A stretch of 64,000 bases of DNA from Pseudaquabacterium pictum (GTDB lineage: Bacteria; Pseudomonadota; Gammaproteobacteria; Burkholderiales; Burkholderiaceae_C): assembly GCF_005403045.1 (NCBI RefSeq), contig NZ_BJCL01000014.1:1-64000 (forward strand), given 5' to 3'. Position numbers and translations under genes: made by a program. Below, one piece after another: positions 35,642-44,023 of this stretch. How positions within the stretch are numbered: the stretch's first letter is position 1; every line of letters starts with the position of its first letter. Below the pieces are notes generated by a model. It saw only the letters and a program-made list of their open reading frames with translations, was not told where the DNA came from and made no database searches.

Positions 35642-37756
35642 ATGTCCGCCAACCCACTACAACGAGACCACAGCATGCCGGGTGAAATCCACGAAAGTGT
35701 CCGACCCTTTCTGTCCAACCACAAGAGAGAGGGCGACCTCCTGCGCCCTTTCCTCGCTGCGGGCTTTGACATTTCATGGGCCAACACGCGGACGTACGAG
35801 CGCACCACAATCACTGTGTTTCTGCTGCGCGCCTCTGCAGAGCTTGCAGAGTCGTACGGTTTTGAGTACGAGTTAGTTCTTGCGTACTCTCGATTTGATG
35901 CAGTTGAGCCCAGAACCATACGTGCAATAGAGCATGTCTTTTCCACTGATCCTGCTAAAGGGCGGGTCGAGCCACTTCTCTGCTTCTTGATCTCCGAGGC
36001 GCCAAATACAGACGCGTGGGTCTCGTCTTATCTTCTAGAAAATAAGGAATCTAGAATCGTTGTCCCATTCGCCGCATCAGCTCTTGTTGAAAAGTCGGCG
36101 GACGCATGGACCGTTCGGAACCAACTTCAGAAACACTTCCTTCTTCTCGATAGGTATAAGTATACACTGCCACTCCGCGAGGATACATACTTCTTCGGTC
36201 GGGGGCATGAGCTCGGCCAAATCTTGGACTTTTGCAGGCGCAGTGAGAATGCCGCTGTCTTTGGTCTCAGAAAGACAGGTAAGACCTCCCTTCTATGGAA
36301 ACTACAGAGAGTTCTTGAAAAGGACCCAAAGCATCGCGTCGAAGTATTTGATGGCCAGTCGCCGTCGCTGAGGAAGAGACATTGGAATCAAGCGCTAGAG
36401 TACATCGCAAAGAGACTCGTGCGTGATCAATTGCCTGGTGCACTTCCAGGCTTTTCGGAACTCGATGCGGCAGATGAATTTCTCTCCGTTTTGCGGACGC
36501 TAGTGCAGGTCGCCAATCTCGAGCGTATTACGATTGTCATTGATGAAGTGGAATGGATTACGCCAAGAACAGCCGCAGACAAGCACTGGGAAACGGAGTT
36601 TTTGGAGTTCTGGCAAGCCATTCGCACCGCTCAATCGATATTTCCCCGATTCAACGTCGTGATTGCGGGGGTCAATCCTGCGATAGCTGAGGAGAGTCGG
36701 TTTGGAGATTTTCAGAATCCCCTCTTTGGAATCGTGACCACAATTTTCTTGAGAGGTCTCTCCAAGTTGGAATCCAATGAGCTAGTGCAGAAGATCGGCA
36801 AGATAGTAGGAATTCGATACGATCCCACCGCGCTTTTGTCGTTGTTTGAGCAGTACGCAGGCCATCCACTTCTAACTCGCCTTGCCTGTAGCCATGTGGC
36901 GCAGATGGCGCAGGTGGCAGGTGAACCTTTCCCACTTAAGGTGGCGAAGGGTCGACTCGATAAGCAGCGAGCGCTTCGGGACGATGAACTGGTCTTCTAC
37001 GTCCGCCACGTTGTCGATGAATTGGAGCGCTTCTATCCGGAGGAGTACCGCTCCCTAGAAGCCCTCTCCGTTGGAGACATACAGAAATTTCAGTTCGCAG
37101 CTTCGCAGGGGCAATCGTGCACTCATTTGTTTCGCTATGGAGTCGTCTCTGCTCCTGAACATCCATATGTCACCTACTCAGTTCTCGCCGACTACGTCGC
37201 AAGCGAGAACGCGAGACGCGAGGGCCGGCCTTGGAGAATGCGGCTGGCCGCACCAGACGATAGAGAAGGATTTCTCTCTGTCAGACTTCGAGAAATCGCC
37301 GAGGACATGCGCGAACTTGAGCGGGTCGCCAAGGCCGCGAGTCAGCCGAGCTTATTTGGTCCGAACTCGTTTCCAGAGGCTGATCGTCTACGGGACGCGG
37401 TGGTCGCGAAGGACTCACAAACACTTGGCTCAACTCTTAGCATCCTCAACAGATGCTTCATCGAGAGCATTGATAGATATGGCACTTCGATTGCCGAGAA
37501 GAAATACTTCTTCTCTAAGGTCAAGGCGGCCTACCCATCGCTATTCGATGCCCTTCACCGCATCCGTGTATACAGAAACAACGAGCATCACCTGGAACTA
37601 GTGCCGGGTGTCGAAGCGTCCCTCCGGGAATATCTGCAACGAGACTTGGATGAAGCTCTGGCTGCCTCGGACCAAAAATACTGGGCTCTTCTACAACGAT
37701 GCCTAGATGAACTGATTCGCGCCATTCAGATTGAACTTGCCCGACTTGAGCAATAG
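35642..37756 (+). CDS. Large STAND/AAA-like ATPase with C-terminal HEPN-like motif
   Basis: The 704-aa protein has an N-terminal ~175-residue domain of unknown type, then a P-loop ATPase: FGRGHEL, Walker A GLRKTGKT (208-215), Walker B ITIVIDEVEW (D301-E302) and a winged-helix-like tail (LFEQYAGHPLLTRLACSHV). The C-terminal 120 residues hold ALHRIRVYRNNEHHLELVPG, where R645-N-N-E-H-H650 fits the R-X4-H active site of HEPN ribonucleases, in a context like the Swt1 HEPN group. A sensor ATPase joined to an RNase-like effector would suit abortive infection. The start could be GTG 35639, ATG 35642 or ATG 35675. GC is low; it stands alone in the AT-rich part of the island. Confidence 0.7.
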   Translation: MSANPLQRDHSMPGEIHESVRPFLSNHKREGDLLRPFLAAGFDISWANTRTYERTTITVFLLRASAELAESYGFEYELVLAYSRFDAVEPRTIRAIEHVFSTDPAKGRVEPLLCFLISEAPNTDAWVSSYLLENKESRIVVPFAASALVEKSADAWTVRNQLQKHFLLLDRYKYTLPLREDTYFFGRGHELGQILDFCRRSENAAVFGLRKTGKTSLLWKLQRVLEKDPKHRVEVFDGQSPSLRKRHWNQALEYIAKRLVRDQLPGALPGFSELDAADEFLSVLRTLVQVANLERITIVIDEVEWITPRTAADKHWETEFLEFWQAIRTAQSIFPRFNVVIAGVNPAIAEESRFGDFQNPLFGIVTTIFLRGLSKLESNELVQKIGKIVGIRYDPTALLSLFEQYAGHPLLTRLACSHVAQMAQVAGEPFPLKVAKGRLDKQRALRDDELVFYVRHVVDELERFYPEEYRSLEALSVGDIQKFQFAASQGQSCTHLFRYGVVSAPEHPYVTYSVLADYVASENARREGRPWRMRLAAPDDREGFLSVRLREIAEDMRELERVAKAASQPSLFGPNSFPEADRLRDAVVAKDSQTLGSTLSILNRCFIESIDRYGTSIAEKKYFFSKVKAAYPSLFDALHRIRVYRNNEHHLELVPGVEASLREYLQRDLDEALAASDQKYWALLQRCLDELIRAIQIELARLEQ

Positions 37757-38142
37757 AGACAAGGCTCCCGCTACCCGAGGCGGATACCTTTTCCTGCTCG
37801 AGTTTGCTCGCTACTTCAGCAGTAGATTGGCTGCTCAGCGATCCGGAACTCGAGTTCCAGCCAGAGCGATACCTTCAGGCGTGTCCAAGGTACGACTTAT
37901 TGTCGGATCAATAGGTCCAGTTCGCCGCCCGCTGGGGCAGTCAGCGGAAGGATGTGACTGACGCTTCCGCGGGCTTCGGTCGGTCCTGCCGCTAATGAAG
38001 GGCAAATTCAGCGGCGAAGCTGCCAGCCATTCTGAAGATTCGCCAAAGTCAGGGAATGGCCTGCAGACGTTCGCCGGTCAGCGCCGAGCGACAACAGTCG
38101 GTCTTGATTTGTCGGTCGAGTTGTTGGGCCTAAGGTCAGGAC

Positions 38143-38410
38143 ATGGCCGCGTTTAGCCATGTAGAACTTTCACGCAAGAGCACGCTGCGCGAAACATTGC
38201 TGACATCGCTAGGGGCTGACTCAACGTCAGCAGTGGCGGATCTGTACGGCATCAAGGGGACTAAACACGAGTCGCCCATCGAGGCGGCTGTTCGTCGCAC
38301 GCGGCTACCCAGCACCTAACAAGGTTGTCGAGCCGATCATCGACAGGATCGAAGACGGCTTCCGCATCGAGGTTGCCAACTTGGCGCGACAGGGCGCCTT
38401 GGACAACTAG
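38143..38410 (+). pseudogene. Small gene apparently broken by a frameshift
   Basis: From ATG 38143 (with AAGG about 8 bases upstream) the first frame encodes MAAFSHVELSRKSTLRETLL...KHESPIEAAVRRTRLPST and stops at 38319. An overlapping frame continues in protein-like fashion (RGYPAPNKVVEPIIDRIED...ARQGALDN) to a stop at 38410. Joined at about 38300, they would give an ~88-residue protein. A one-base indel in a once-functional gene is the simplest reading. The family is unknown. Confidence 0.4.
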
Positions 38411-38661
38411 GCTAGTCATCGTTCATCACTGTTCGCGGACAGTTCCCGCCTATCCGACGCTTTACGTAGGAACCGACGTGGGGCGGCTACGGTCAACTGG
38501 AGGGCCATCAGTGTTTCGCCAAATGCGCTTCTAGCCACGGCCACATATAGAAGGGGAGCGTGAACTGGCCGGGTGCAACACCCGTCCCGGGGCGCCGCGT
38601 TGCCAGCCGCTGTCTGGTTTGTCCGCCAACGTAGGCTGCAGCGCCCAGCACCTTGACGATT

Positions 38662-38680
38662 TTGATCCACTGGTGATCCA
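38662..38680 (+). repeat. Candidate integrase arm-type site, right end
   Basis: TTGATCCACTGGTGATCCA matches the left-end motif at 8938-8956 with one change and in the same orientation. It lies 152 bases inside attR. Confidence 0.55.
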
Positions 38681-38733
38681 CTGACCCTGCCCAATCGGGC
38701 ACTCACCCAGGGATCAAACGCAACTTTTCAGAC

Positions 38734-38790
38734 GGGCAAGACCGGCGTGGAGATGGAGGCGCTGACCGCCGTGCAGGTGGGCCTGCTGAC
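38734..38790 (+). pseudogene. Inverted 57-bp fragment of moaC
   Basis: This plus-strand segment reads [19 protein letters not shown], the MoaC sequence just upstream of the att repeat, and is the reverse complement of 38931-38987 in the intact gene with one mismatch. It then diverges into IEDKNR and a stop. It ends at the codon where the att repeat begins in moaC. It is too short to function and is a remnant of an earlier recombination event. Confidence 0.85.
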
Positions 38791-38824
38791 CATCGAAGAC
38801 AAAAATCGCTGACCGGCCAACGAC

Positions 38825-39319
38825 TTACGACTCAGCCACCCAGTGACCCGACTTGCCACCCTGCTTCTCCAGCAGGCGCACGTCGGTCATCACCATGCCG
38901 CGGTCGGCCGCCTTGCACATGTCGTAGATCGTCAGCAGGCCCACCTGCACGGCGGTCAGCGCTTCCATCTCCACGCCGGTCTTGCCCACGGTCTCGGCCT
39001 GCACCTCGATGTGCACCGCACTGGCGTCGTCGTCGATGCGGAAGTCGACCGCCACGCGCGTCAGCGGCAGCGGGTGGCACAGCGGAATCAGCTCGGCCGT
39101 GCGCTTGGCGGCCTGGATCGCCGCGATGCGGGCGATGCCGATCACGTCACCCTTCTTCGCCGTGCCCGCCGTGATCAGCGCCAGCGTGGCCGGCAGCATG
39201 CGGATGCTGCCGGTGGCACGGGCGATGCGGTGGGTCTCGGCCTTGGCCGCCACGTCCACCATGTGGGCCTGTCCCTGGCTGTCGAAGTGGGTCAGCGGCG
39301 AGGAGGGGGCGTGGGTCAT
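38825..39319 (-). CDS. moaC: Cyclic pyranopterin monophosphate synthase MoaC
   Basis: The 164-aa enzyme of molybdenum cofactor synthesis converts the GTP-derived 3',8-cyclo intermediate made by MoaA into cPMP. It begins [29 protein letters not shown] and contains the conserved [31 protein letters not shown] and [25 protein letters not shown](A)D motifs, with a complete active site. The last codons (WVAES) come from the island side of attR, while the displaced tail at 8794 ends WVADAAG. Function should be unaffected because the extreme C-terminus is not catalytic. Confidence 0.97.
   Translation of the reverse strand: MTHAPSSPLTHFDSQGQAHMVDVAAKAETHRIARATGSIRMLPATLALITAGTAKKGDVIGIARIAAIQAAKRTAELIPLCHPLPLTRVAVDFRIDDDASAVHIEVQAETVGKTGVEMEALTAVQVGLLTIYDMCKAADRGMVMTDVRLLEKQGGKSGHWVAES
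38832..38930. repeat. attR: 99-bp direct repeat inside moaC
   Basis: Matches 8807-8905 at 98 of 99 positions. It covers the last ~33 codons of moaC (from LLTI/YDM to WVA). This copy is continuous with the moaC 5' part on its right, so it is the chromosome-side junction. Confidence 0.93.
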
Positions 39320-39382
39320 GGCAGGGGAAACATGCGGGCAATGCGGCGGTGGGATGATAAGTGACCCGATCGGATCCGCCGC

Positions 39383-41029
39383 TTGCCCGCCTGCTGTCCA
39401 CCCCTGCCCAACCGGCCGCAGCGCCGGCCACGGCCCCAGCGCCTGCTGTGTGCTGCGCTGGCCCTGCTGCTGAGCGCCGGCAGCCTGCAGGCCCAGGGCC
39501 TGCCGCCGTCGCCGGTGCGGCTGCCGGCCCTGGGTGAATCGGCGTCCGACGAGTTCAACCTCAACCAGGAAAAGCGCATCGGCGAGCAGGTCATGCGCGA
39601 GATCCGCCGCGATCCCGCCTACCTCGATGACCCGCAGCTCCTGGACTACCTGCAGAGCCTGTGGGCGCCGCTGGTGCGCACTGCGCGCCAGCACGGCGAC
39701 ATCGACGCCGACACCGAGCGGCTGTTCCCCTACGAGGCTTTCCTGGTGCGCGACCGTTCGGTCAACGCGTTCGCCCTGCCCGGCGGCTACGTGGGTGTGC
39801 ACCTCGGGCTGATCGCCATCACGTCCACGCCGGACGAACTGGCCTCGGTGCTGGCCCACGAGCTGGCCCACATCACCCGCCGCCACATCGCGCGCAGCGT
39901 GGCGGCGTCGTCGCGCAACAGCACCCTGGGGCTGGCGGCGATGCTGCTGGGCCTGCTGGTGGCCAGTCGCGCGGGCAGCCCCGACATGGCCCAGGCCGCC
40001 ATCATGGGCGGACAGGCGGCCGTGCTGCAGGCGCAGCTGAACTTCTCGCGCGACATGGAGCGAGAGGCCGACCGCAACGGCCTGGCCACGATGGCCGGTG
40101 CCGGCTTTGCGCCCGCCGGCATGTCGGCCATGTTCGACCGGCTCGATGGCGCCAGCCGCTTGAACGACAGCGGCGCCTACCCCTACCTGCGCAGCCACCC
40201 GCTGACCGTCGACCGCATCGGCGAGGCCCGCCAGATGGTGCAGGCCACTGCCCAGGCCGGCAGCCTGCCACCGCCACCGCTGCTGCACGGCCTGATGCAG
40301 GCCCGGGCCCGCGTGCTGATGGACCCTGGCGTGCAGGCGCTGCGCAAGCTGCAGGACTTCGACACCCGCGGCACCATGGCGCAGCTGCCGCTGTCTGACC
40401 GACTCGGCGGCCTCTACGCCGGTGCGCTGGCCTCGGCCGGCCTGCGGGATTTCGACCGTGCCGATCGCGCCGTGCGCGCTGCGCTGGATCTGCTGGCCGC
40501 CTCGCCGCAGCGCAGCGATGCGCCGGCGCGGCGGGCGCTGGCGCACCTGGCGGTGCAGCTGGCCCTGGCGCGCGGCCAACCGGCCGAGGCCGGCGCGTTG
40601 CTGGCGGCCGAGGGCCTGGTCGACGGTGGCCGCAGTGGCCTGCTGCTGCAGGCCGCGTGGTCGCTGGCCGATGGCGGCGAGGCACCGCTGCGCCGCAGTG
40701 TCGAAGCCCTGCACACCTGGGTGACGGGGCAGCGCGACGATGCCGCCGCCTGGCAGGCCCTGGCCCAGGCCGCAGGCCGGCTGGGCCAGCCACTGCGGTC
40801 GGTCCGTGCCGAAGCCGAAGCCCAGGCCGCCCTGGGCAACCTGTCCGGCGCCATCGACCGGTTGCGCGCTGGCCAGCTGATGGCGCGGCGCGGCGGCGTG
40901 GGCATGGACTTCATCGAGGCATCGGTGATCGACGCCCGCCTGCGTGACCTGCAGGCCCAGCGCCGCCAGCTGCTGGCCGACGAGCGCCGCGCCGGCGAGC
41001 GCCCGCGCGGCGGCGATGCGCCCGAGTAG
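39383..41029 (+). CDS. M48-family metallopeptidase, BepA-like, with TPR tail
   Basis: The 548-aa protein carries a signal peptide ([19 protein letters not shown]), so it is probably periplasmic. The zinc-peptidase motif is HELAHI (H159, E160, H163), with the third-ligand Glu in [10 protein letters not shown]. The C-terminal ~250 residues are Ala-rich helical repeats like the TPRs of BepA/YfgC, which helps assemble or degrade outer-membrane proteins such as LptD. The only in-frame start after a stop at 39362 that keeps the signal peptide is TTG 39383. It is divergent from moaC with a 63-base gap. Confidence 0.88.
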   Translation: MPACCPPLPNRPQRRPRPQRLLCAALALLLSAGSLQAQGLPPSPVRLPALGESASDEFNLNQEKRIGEQVMREIRRDPAYLDDPQLLDYLQSLWAPLVRTARQHGDIDADTERLFPYEAFLVRDRSVNAFALPGGYVGVHLGLIAITSTPDELASVLAHELAHITRRHIARSVAASSRNSTLGLAAMLLGLLVASRAGSPDMAQAAIMGGQAAVLQAQLNFSRDMEREADRNGLATMAGAGFAPAGMSAMFDRLDGASRLNDSGAYPYLRSHPLTVDRIGEARQMVQATAQAGSLPPPPLLHGLMQARARVLMDPGVQALRKLQDFDTRGTMAQLPLSDRLGGLYAGALASAGLRDFDRADRAVRAALDLLAASPQRSDAPARRALAHLAVQLALARGQPAEAGALLAAEGLVDGGRSGLLLQAAWSLADGGEAPLRRSVEALHTWVTGQRDDAAAWQALAQAAGRLGQPLRSVRAEAEAQAALGNLSGAIDRLRAGQLMARRGGVGMDFIEASVIDARLRDLQAQRRQLLADERRAGERPRGGDAPE

Positions 41030-41070
41030 CCGGCGTCTCCGCGCCTAACGCCGAACGTGCGCGGGCAGAA

Positions 41071-41430
41071 TCAGGCCGGGCTGCGGCTGAACAGCCGCTC
41101 CATCGCCACGTCGATGACCATGCCGCACAGGCTGTAGATCACCGAGCCGATCAGCGCCGCGCCAAAGCCGGTGACGTTGAAGCCGCTGAGCACGCCCGCG
41201 GCCGACCAGAACATCAGCGCGTTGATGACGAACAGGAACAGGCCCAGCGTGACCAGCGTCACCGGCAGCGTCAGCAGCACCAGCAGCGGGCGCACCAGGG
41301 TGTTGAGCAGGCCCAGCACCAGCGCGGCCACCATGGCGGCGCCGAAGCTGGCCACCGTGACCCCTGGGTAGAGATGGGCCACCAGCAGCAGGGCGGCGGC
41401 CAGCAACAGCCAACGGACGATCAGTTTCAT
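41071..41430 (-). CDS. Phage-holin-superfamily IV / YvlD-like four-helix membrane protein
   Basis: The 119-aa protein has four hydrophobic helices with the family features LVAHLYPGVTVASFGAAMVAALVLGLLNTLVRPLLVLLTLPVT and LGLFLFVINALMFW. Members of PF04020 are small membrane proteins of unknown function, despite the 'holin' name. The start at 41430 (MKLIVRWLLLA) is preferred over the ORF's longer upstream extension. It converges with the M48 peptidase gene. Confidence 0.85.
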   Translation of the reverse strand: MKLIVRWLLLAAALLLVAHLYPGVTVASFGAAMVAALVLGLLNTLVRPLLVLLTLPVTLVTLGLFLFVINALMFWSAAGVLSGFNVTGFGAALIGSVIYSLCGMVIDVAMERLFSRSPA

Positions 41431-41653
41431 GGTCCGCAGCATACCGCCGCGTCCCCGGGTGACGCCTGGGGCCAACAAAACCGCGCCACAAGGGCTGGAC
41501 AGGGCGGTTTTACCTATGAAAACCGCTTCTCACCACCCATGGCTGGCAGTACCATTGCGCCCGCTGAAGGCCACAGAGAGCAACGCGGGTTCAAGCAGCC
41601 AGCGGCCCGGGCACTCCGGCGCATCAACCACTCACGTGATGGAGAGAATGAAC

Positions 41654-42076
41654 ATGGCAACTGCGAAGAAGGCCGCCCCGGCCAAGAAGGCGGCTCCCGC
41701 CAAGAAGGCCGCCCCGGCCAAGAAGGCGGCTGCCAAGGCGGCGCCGGCGAAGAAGGCTGCGGCGCCGGCCAAGAAGGCCGCCCCGGCCAAGAAGGCAGCG
41801 CCTGCCAAGAAGGTCGCCGCCAAGAAGCGCACGCCCAACGCCGCCTTCATGAAGGCCATGACGCCCAGCGCCGCGCTGGCCGCCATCATTGGCGACAAGG
41901 CCGTGCCGCGCACCGAGGTGACCAAGAAGGTCTGGGAATACATCAAGAAGAACGGCCTGCAGGACAAGGCCAAGAAGACGATGATCAACGCCGACGCCAA
42001 GCTGAAGGAGATCTTCAAGCAGGCCCAGGTGTCGATGTTCGAGATGACCAAGCTGATCAACGGTCACCTGAAGTGA
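41654..42076 (+). CDS. SWIB/MDM2-domain protein with histone-H1-like AAPAKK repeats
   Basis: The 140-aa protein has an N-terminal ~58-residue basic tail made of AAPAKKA repeats, like bacterial histone H1-like proteins, and a C-terminal SWIB domain (PSAALAAIIGDKAVPRTEVTKKVWEYIKKNGLQD...LKEIF). It probably binds DNA non-specifically and affects nucleoid structure or transcription; this is family inference. GGAGAG at 41641 supports ATG 41654 (MATAKKAAP). The repeated codons make the DNA itself repetitive (41660-41820), so repeat number may vary between strains. Confidence 0.9.
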   Translation: MATAKKAAPAKKAAPAKKAAPAKKAAAKAAPAKKAAAPAKKAAPAKKAAPAKKVAAKKRTPNAAFMKAMTPSAALAAIIGDKAVPRTEVTKKVWEYIKKNGLQDKAKKTMINADAKLKEIFKQAQVSMFEMTKLINGHLK

Positions 42077-42113
42077 TGCCGCCGGGCCCTGGTGGCCCGG
42101 TCAGCAGCTCCGC

Positions 42114-42140
42114 AAAGCCGGCCCTCGGGCCGGCTTTGTC
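42114..42140. terminator. Bidirectional terminator between SWIB gene and the operon at 42159
   Basis: AAAGCCGGCCC-TC-GGGCCGGCTTT is an 11-bp perfect stem flanked by A's on the left and T's on the right, so it can stop transcription from both converging genes. Confidence 0.8.
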
Positions 42141-42158
42141 GTTGCTGGGGCCGACACG

Positions 42159-43073
42159 TCAGGTCGGCACGGCGGCCAGGACGTCGGCACACCAGGCGCG
42201 CAGTCCGTCGGCGGTGTCGATCTGCGGCAGCAGCGCAGCCATCTGCGCGCGGGCCGCTGCGTTGGCAGCGGCATCGCCGGCCGCGTGGTGGGCATGGGCC
42301 AGCGCCTCGTGGGCGAAGAAGTGCTCGGTGGCATCTGCCTCGGCACCGGCGGCCTCGCAGGCGGCCAGGCACAGGCGGGCATGGTGCCGGGCCGCGGCGC
42401 CCTGGCCGGCGACGGCATGGCACAGGGCAAGCCGGTACTCGGCGCGCTCCGCATGGCGCCAGGTGCCGGCGTGTCCCCAGGCGCGGCGGGCGATGGCGGC
42501 GGCCTGCAGCATCAGTGCATCGCGGTCGGCATCCCGCGGCTGGCCGGCGGCCGGTCCGCTGGTCTGCAGTTCCATCGCCACGTTGTTGGCCGCCACGGCA
42601 TAGGACTGGCCCGCCTCGTTGCGGCCCTGGGACCGGGCGGCGGCTTCATCGGCGGACAACAAGGCCGTGGCCTCGGCCCAGCGCCGCTGTGCAGCCAGGG
42701 CCAGCACCACGTTCTGCAGCGCCCGCCAGCGCTGCGGCTCGGGCGGCGTGGCCGGGGCCGGTGTGCGCTGCACCACCGCCAGCGACCACTGCAGCCGCTG
42801 CACCGACGGGGCGGTGGCGGGCGCCTGCGCCAGCGCCGGCGGCAAGGCCGCCAGCAGCGTGGCCAGCACATTGGCATCGCCCAGGTGGCTCAGCGCCACA
42901 TGCTCGGCCAGGTGCAGGGCCCGCGCGCCGTCGGCGTCGGCCGGCAGGCTGGCCGCCCGGGCCAGCAGCGCTGCGACTGCAGCCGCGGGCTGGTCGGCAT
43001 GCGTGGCGTCGATCTGGGCCAGCAGCGCGGCCAGCGGCAGGGCGGTGGTGTCGTCAGGTTGGGCGTTGGCCAT
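42159..43073 (-). CDS. Hypothetical Ala-rich TPR-like protein
   Basis: The 304-aa soluble protein is Ala-rich and helical (LAEHVALSHLGDANVLATLLAAL; RWAEATALLSADEAAARSQGRNEAGQSYAVAANNVAMELQ), consistent with TPR-like helical repeats, but no family is assigned. The start at 43073 (MANAQPDD) is 23 bases after the stop of the SRPBCC/DinB gene, so it is the third gene of the ArsR-led operon. The function is unknown. Confidence 0.7.
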   Translation of the reverse strand: MANAQPDDTTALPLAALLAQIDATHADQPAAAVAALLARAASLPADADGARALHLAEHVALSHLGDANVLATLLAALPPALAQAPATAPSVQRLQWSLAVVQRTPAPATPPEPQRWRALQNVVLALAAQRRWAEATALLSADEAAARSQGRNEAGQSYAVAANNVAMELQTSGPAAGQPRDADRDALMLQAAAIARRAWGHAGTWRHAERAEYRLALCHAVAGQGAAARHHARLCLAACEAAGAEADATEHFFAHEALAHAHHAAGDAAANAAARAQMAALLPQIDTADGLRAWCADVLAAVPT

Positions 43074-43096
43074 CGTGCGTGCTCCTGGCGGTGGGT

Positions 43097-44023
43097 TCAG
43101 CGGGCGGCCGCAGGCCACAGGGCGGCCATCTCGCAGCGGTGTTCATGGTCGTGGGCCAGCATCGCTGCCAGCACCTCGGCGCCAGTGGCCGGCTGGCCGC
43201 CGAACTGCACCGGCCGGCCCAGCACGGCCAGATCGCACTGGCGCAAGTCCGCGAGGCTGCGTTGGCGCAGGCGCAGGAAGCGTGCGGCCGCGCCGCGCCA
43301 GGGGCGTTGCTGGTAGCGGCCTTCCACCGCCAGGCGGTCGCCGTCGACGCCGGGCAGCACCGGGTGCGCCTCGGACCGCAGCCGCGTGAAGCGCTGCGAC
43401 CAGCCATGCGCCTCCACATCCGCCAGGTGCCACAGGTGCTGCACCAGCGAGAAGCCGCCGTCGGCCGGCTGCGCATAGCCCTGGCGCGGCCCCATGGCGC
43501 TGCGCAGTTGCGCCACCAGGTGGGCGGTGTCGGCCAGGTAGGCCAGGGCCGCCTGCCGCGCGGCGGCGTCGGCGGGCGGGCCGGCCAGCAGCACGGCCGG
43601 CAGCGGGCGCGCCAGCGCCTGGGCCAGATCGGCAGCGGGCAGCGCCAGGGCCGGCTCCGGCGGCGCCTGCGGGCCCGCCAGCGCTGGGTGGAGTGGCTGG
43701 TGCAGCAGCGTCAACCGGCTGCCCTGCGCATCGGCGCTGATCGACAGGTGCAGCACCGTGGTTTCGCTGGCCGTGCGCAGCTGCAGCGACAGGCTGGTGG
43801 GCGCCAGCCGGCTGTGGATGCGCAGGTCCAGCGGCTGGCCGTTCGGGCTGCGGCCCTGCAGCGGTGGCGCATCCAGCGGGCGGGTGGCCAGGTCGGCCGG
43901 CGGCAGGCTGGCACCCAGGTAGCCGGCGATGAAGCCGCTGTCGCAGACCCGGGCCCACACCCGCGCCGGGCTGGCGTCCAGGTGCGAGGACAGCACCGCG
44001 CTGGGGGGTGGCAGCGGGCTCAT
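43097..44023 (-). CDS. Two-domain SRPBCC (AHSA1-like) plus DinB-like protein
   Basis: The 308-aa protein has an N-terminal START/AHSA1-like domain (LDASPARVWARVCDSGFIAGYLG) and a C-terminal DinB-like four-helix domain with putative metal histidines (SLVQHLWHLADVEAHGW and AMLAHDHEHRCEMAALW). ArsR-SRPBCC pairs are common and often handle stress or small hydrophobic ligands; the fusion to DinB is less usual. It overlaps the ArsR gene by 4 bases. Confidence 0.75.
   Translation of the reverse strand: MSPLPPPSAVLSSHLDASPARVWARVCDSGFIAGYLGASLPPADLATRPLDAPPLQGRSPNGQPLDLRIHSRLAPTSLSLQLRTASETTVLHLSISADAQGSRLTLLHQPLHPALAGPQAPPEPALALPAADLAQALARPLPAVLLAGPPADAAARQAALAYLADTAHLVAQLRSAMGPRQGYAQPADGGFSLVQHLWHLADVEAHGWSQRFTRLRSEAHPVLPGVDGDRLAVEGRYQQRPWRGAAARFLRLRQRSLADLRQCDLAVLGRPVQFGGQPATGAEVLAAMLAHDHEHRCEMAALWPAAAR

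Larger units (their letters stand above)
37757..38824. other. Right-end spacer of the island
   Basis: About 1 kb with no intact gene. It holds the frameshifted small gene at 38143, the arm-type motif at 38662, and an inverted moaC fragment at 38734. A minus-strand frame at 38508-38702 (MPDWAGSVDHQWIKIVKVLG...) is open but overlaps the arm-type motif and lacks a ribosome site, so it is not called. Confidence 0.45.
8807..38930. mobile_element. 30-kb integrative defence island in moaC
   Basis: The element is delimited by the 99-bp direct repeats. A tyrosine recombinase lies 71 bases inside the left repeat, and a 19-bp motif (TTGATCCACnGGTGATCCA) is found once near each end (8938 and 38662). The cargo comprises a regulator, a Rep-like protein, a type I restriction system, a type I Zorya system, a DUF2130-ASCH pair, a GIY-YIG nuclease and a HEPN-containing ATPase. 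Base composition falls sharply after about 31.2 kb, so the element looks composite. No conjugation genes are visible, so transfer would need help from other elements. Confidence 0.92.

Noticed and set aside
35076-35642. Several 60-100-codon ORFs on both strands
   Set aside because: Mutually overlapping and without supporting signals.
38508-38702. Minus-strand ORF of 64 codons at the island's right end
   Set aside because: Protein-like in places, but no ribosome site or known homolog, and it overlaps the putative arm-type site.
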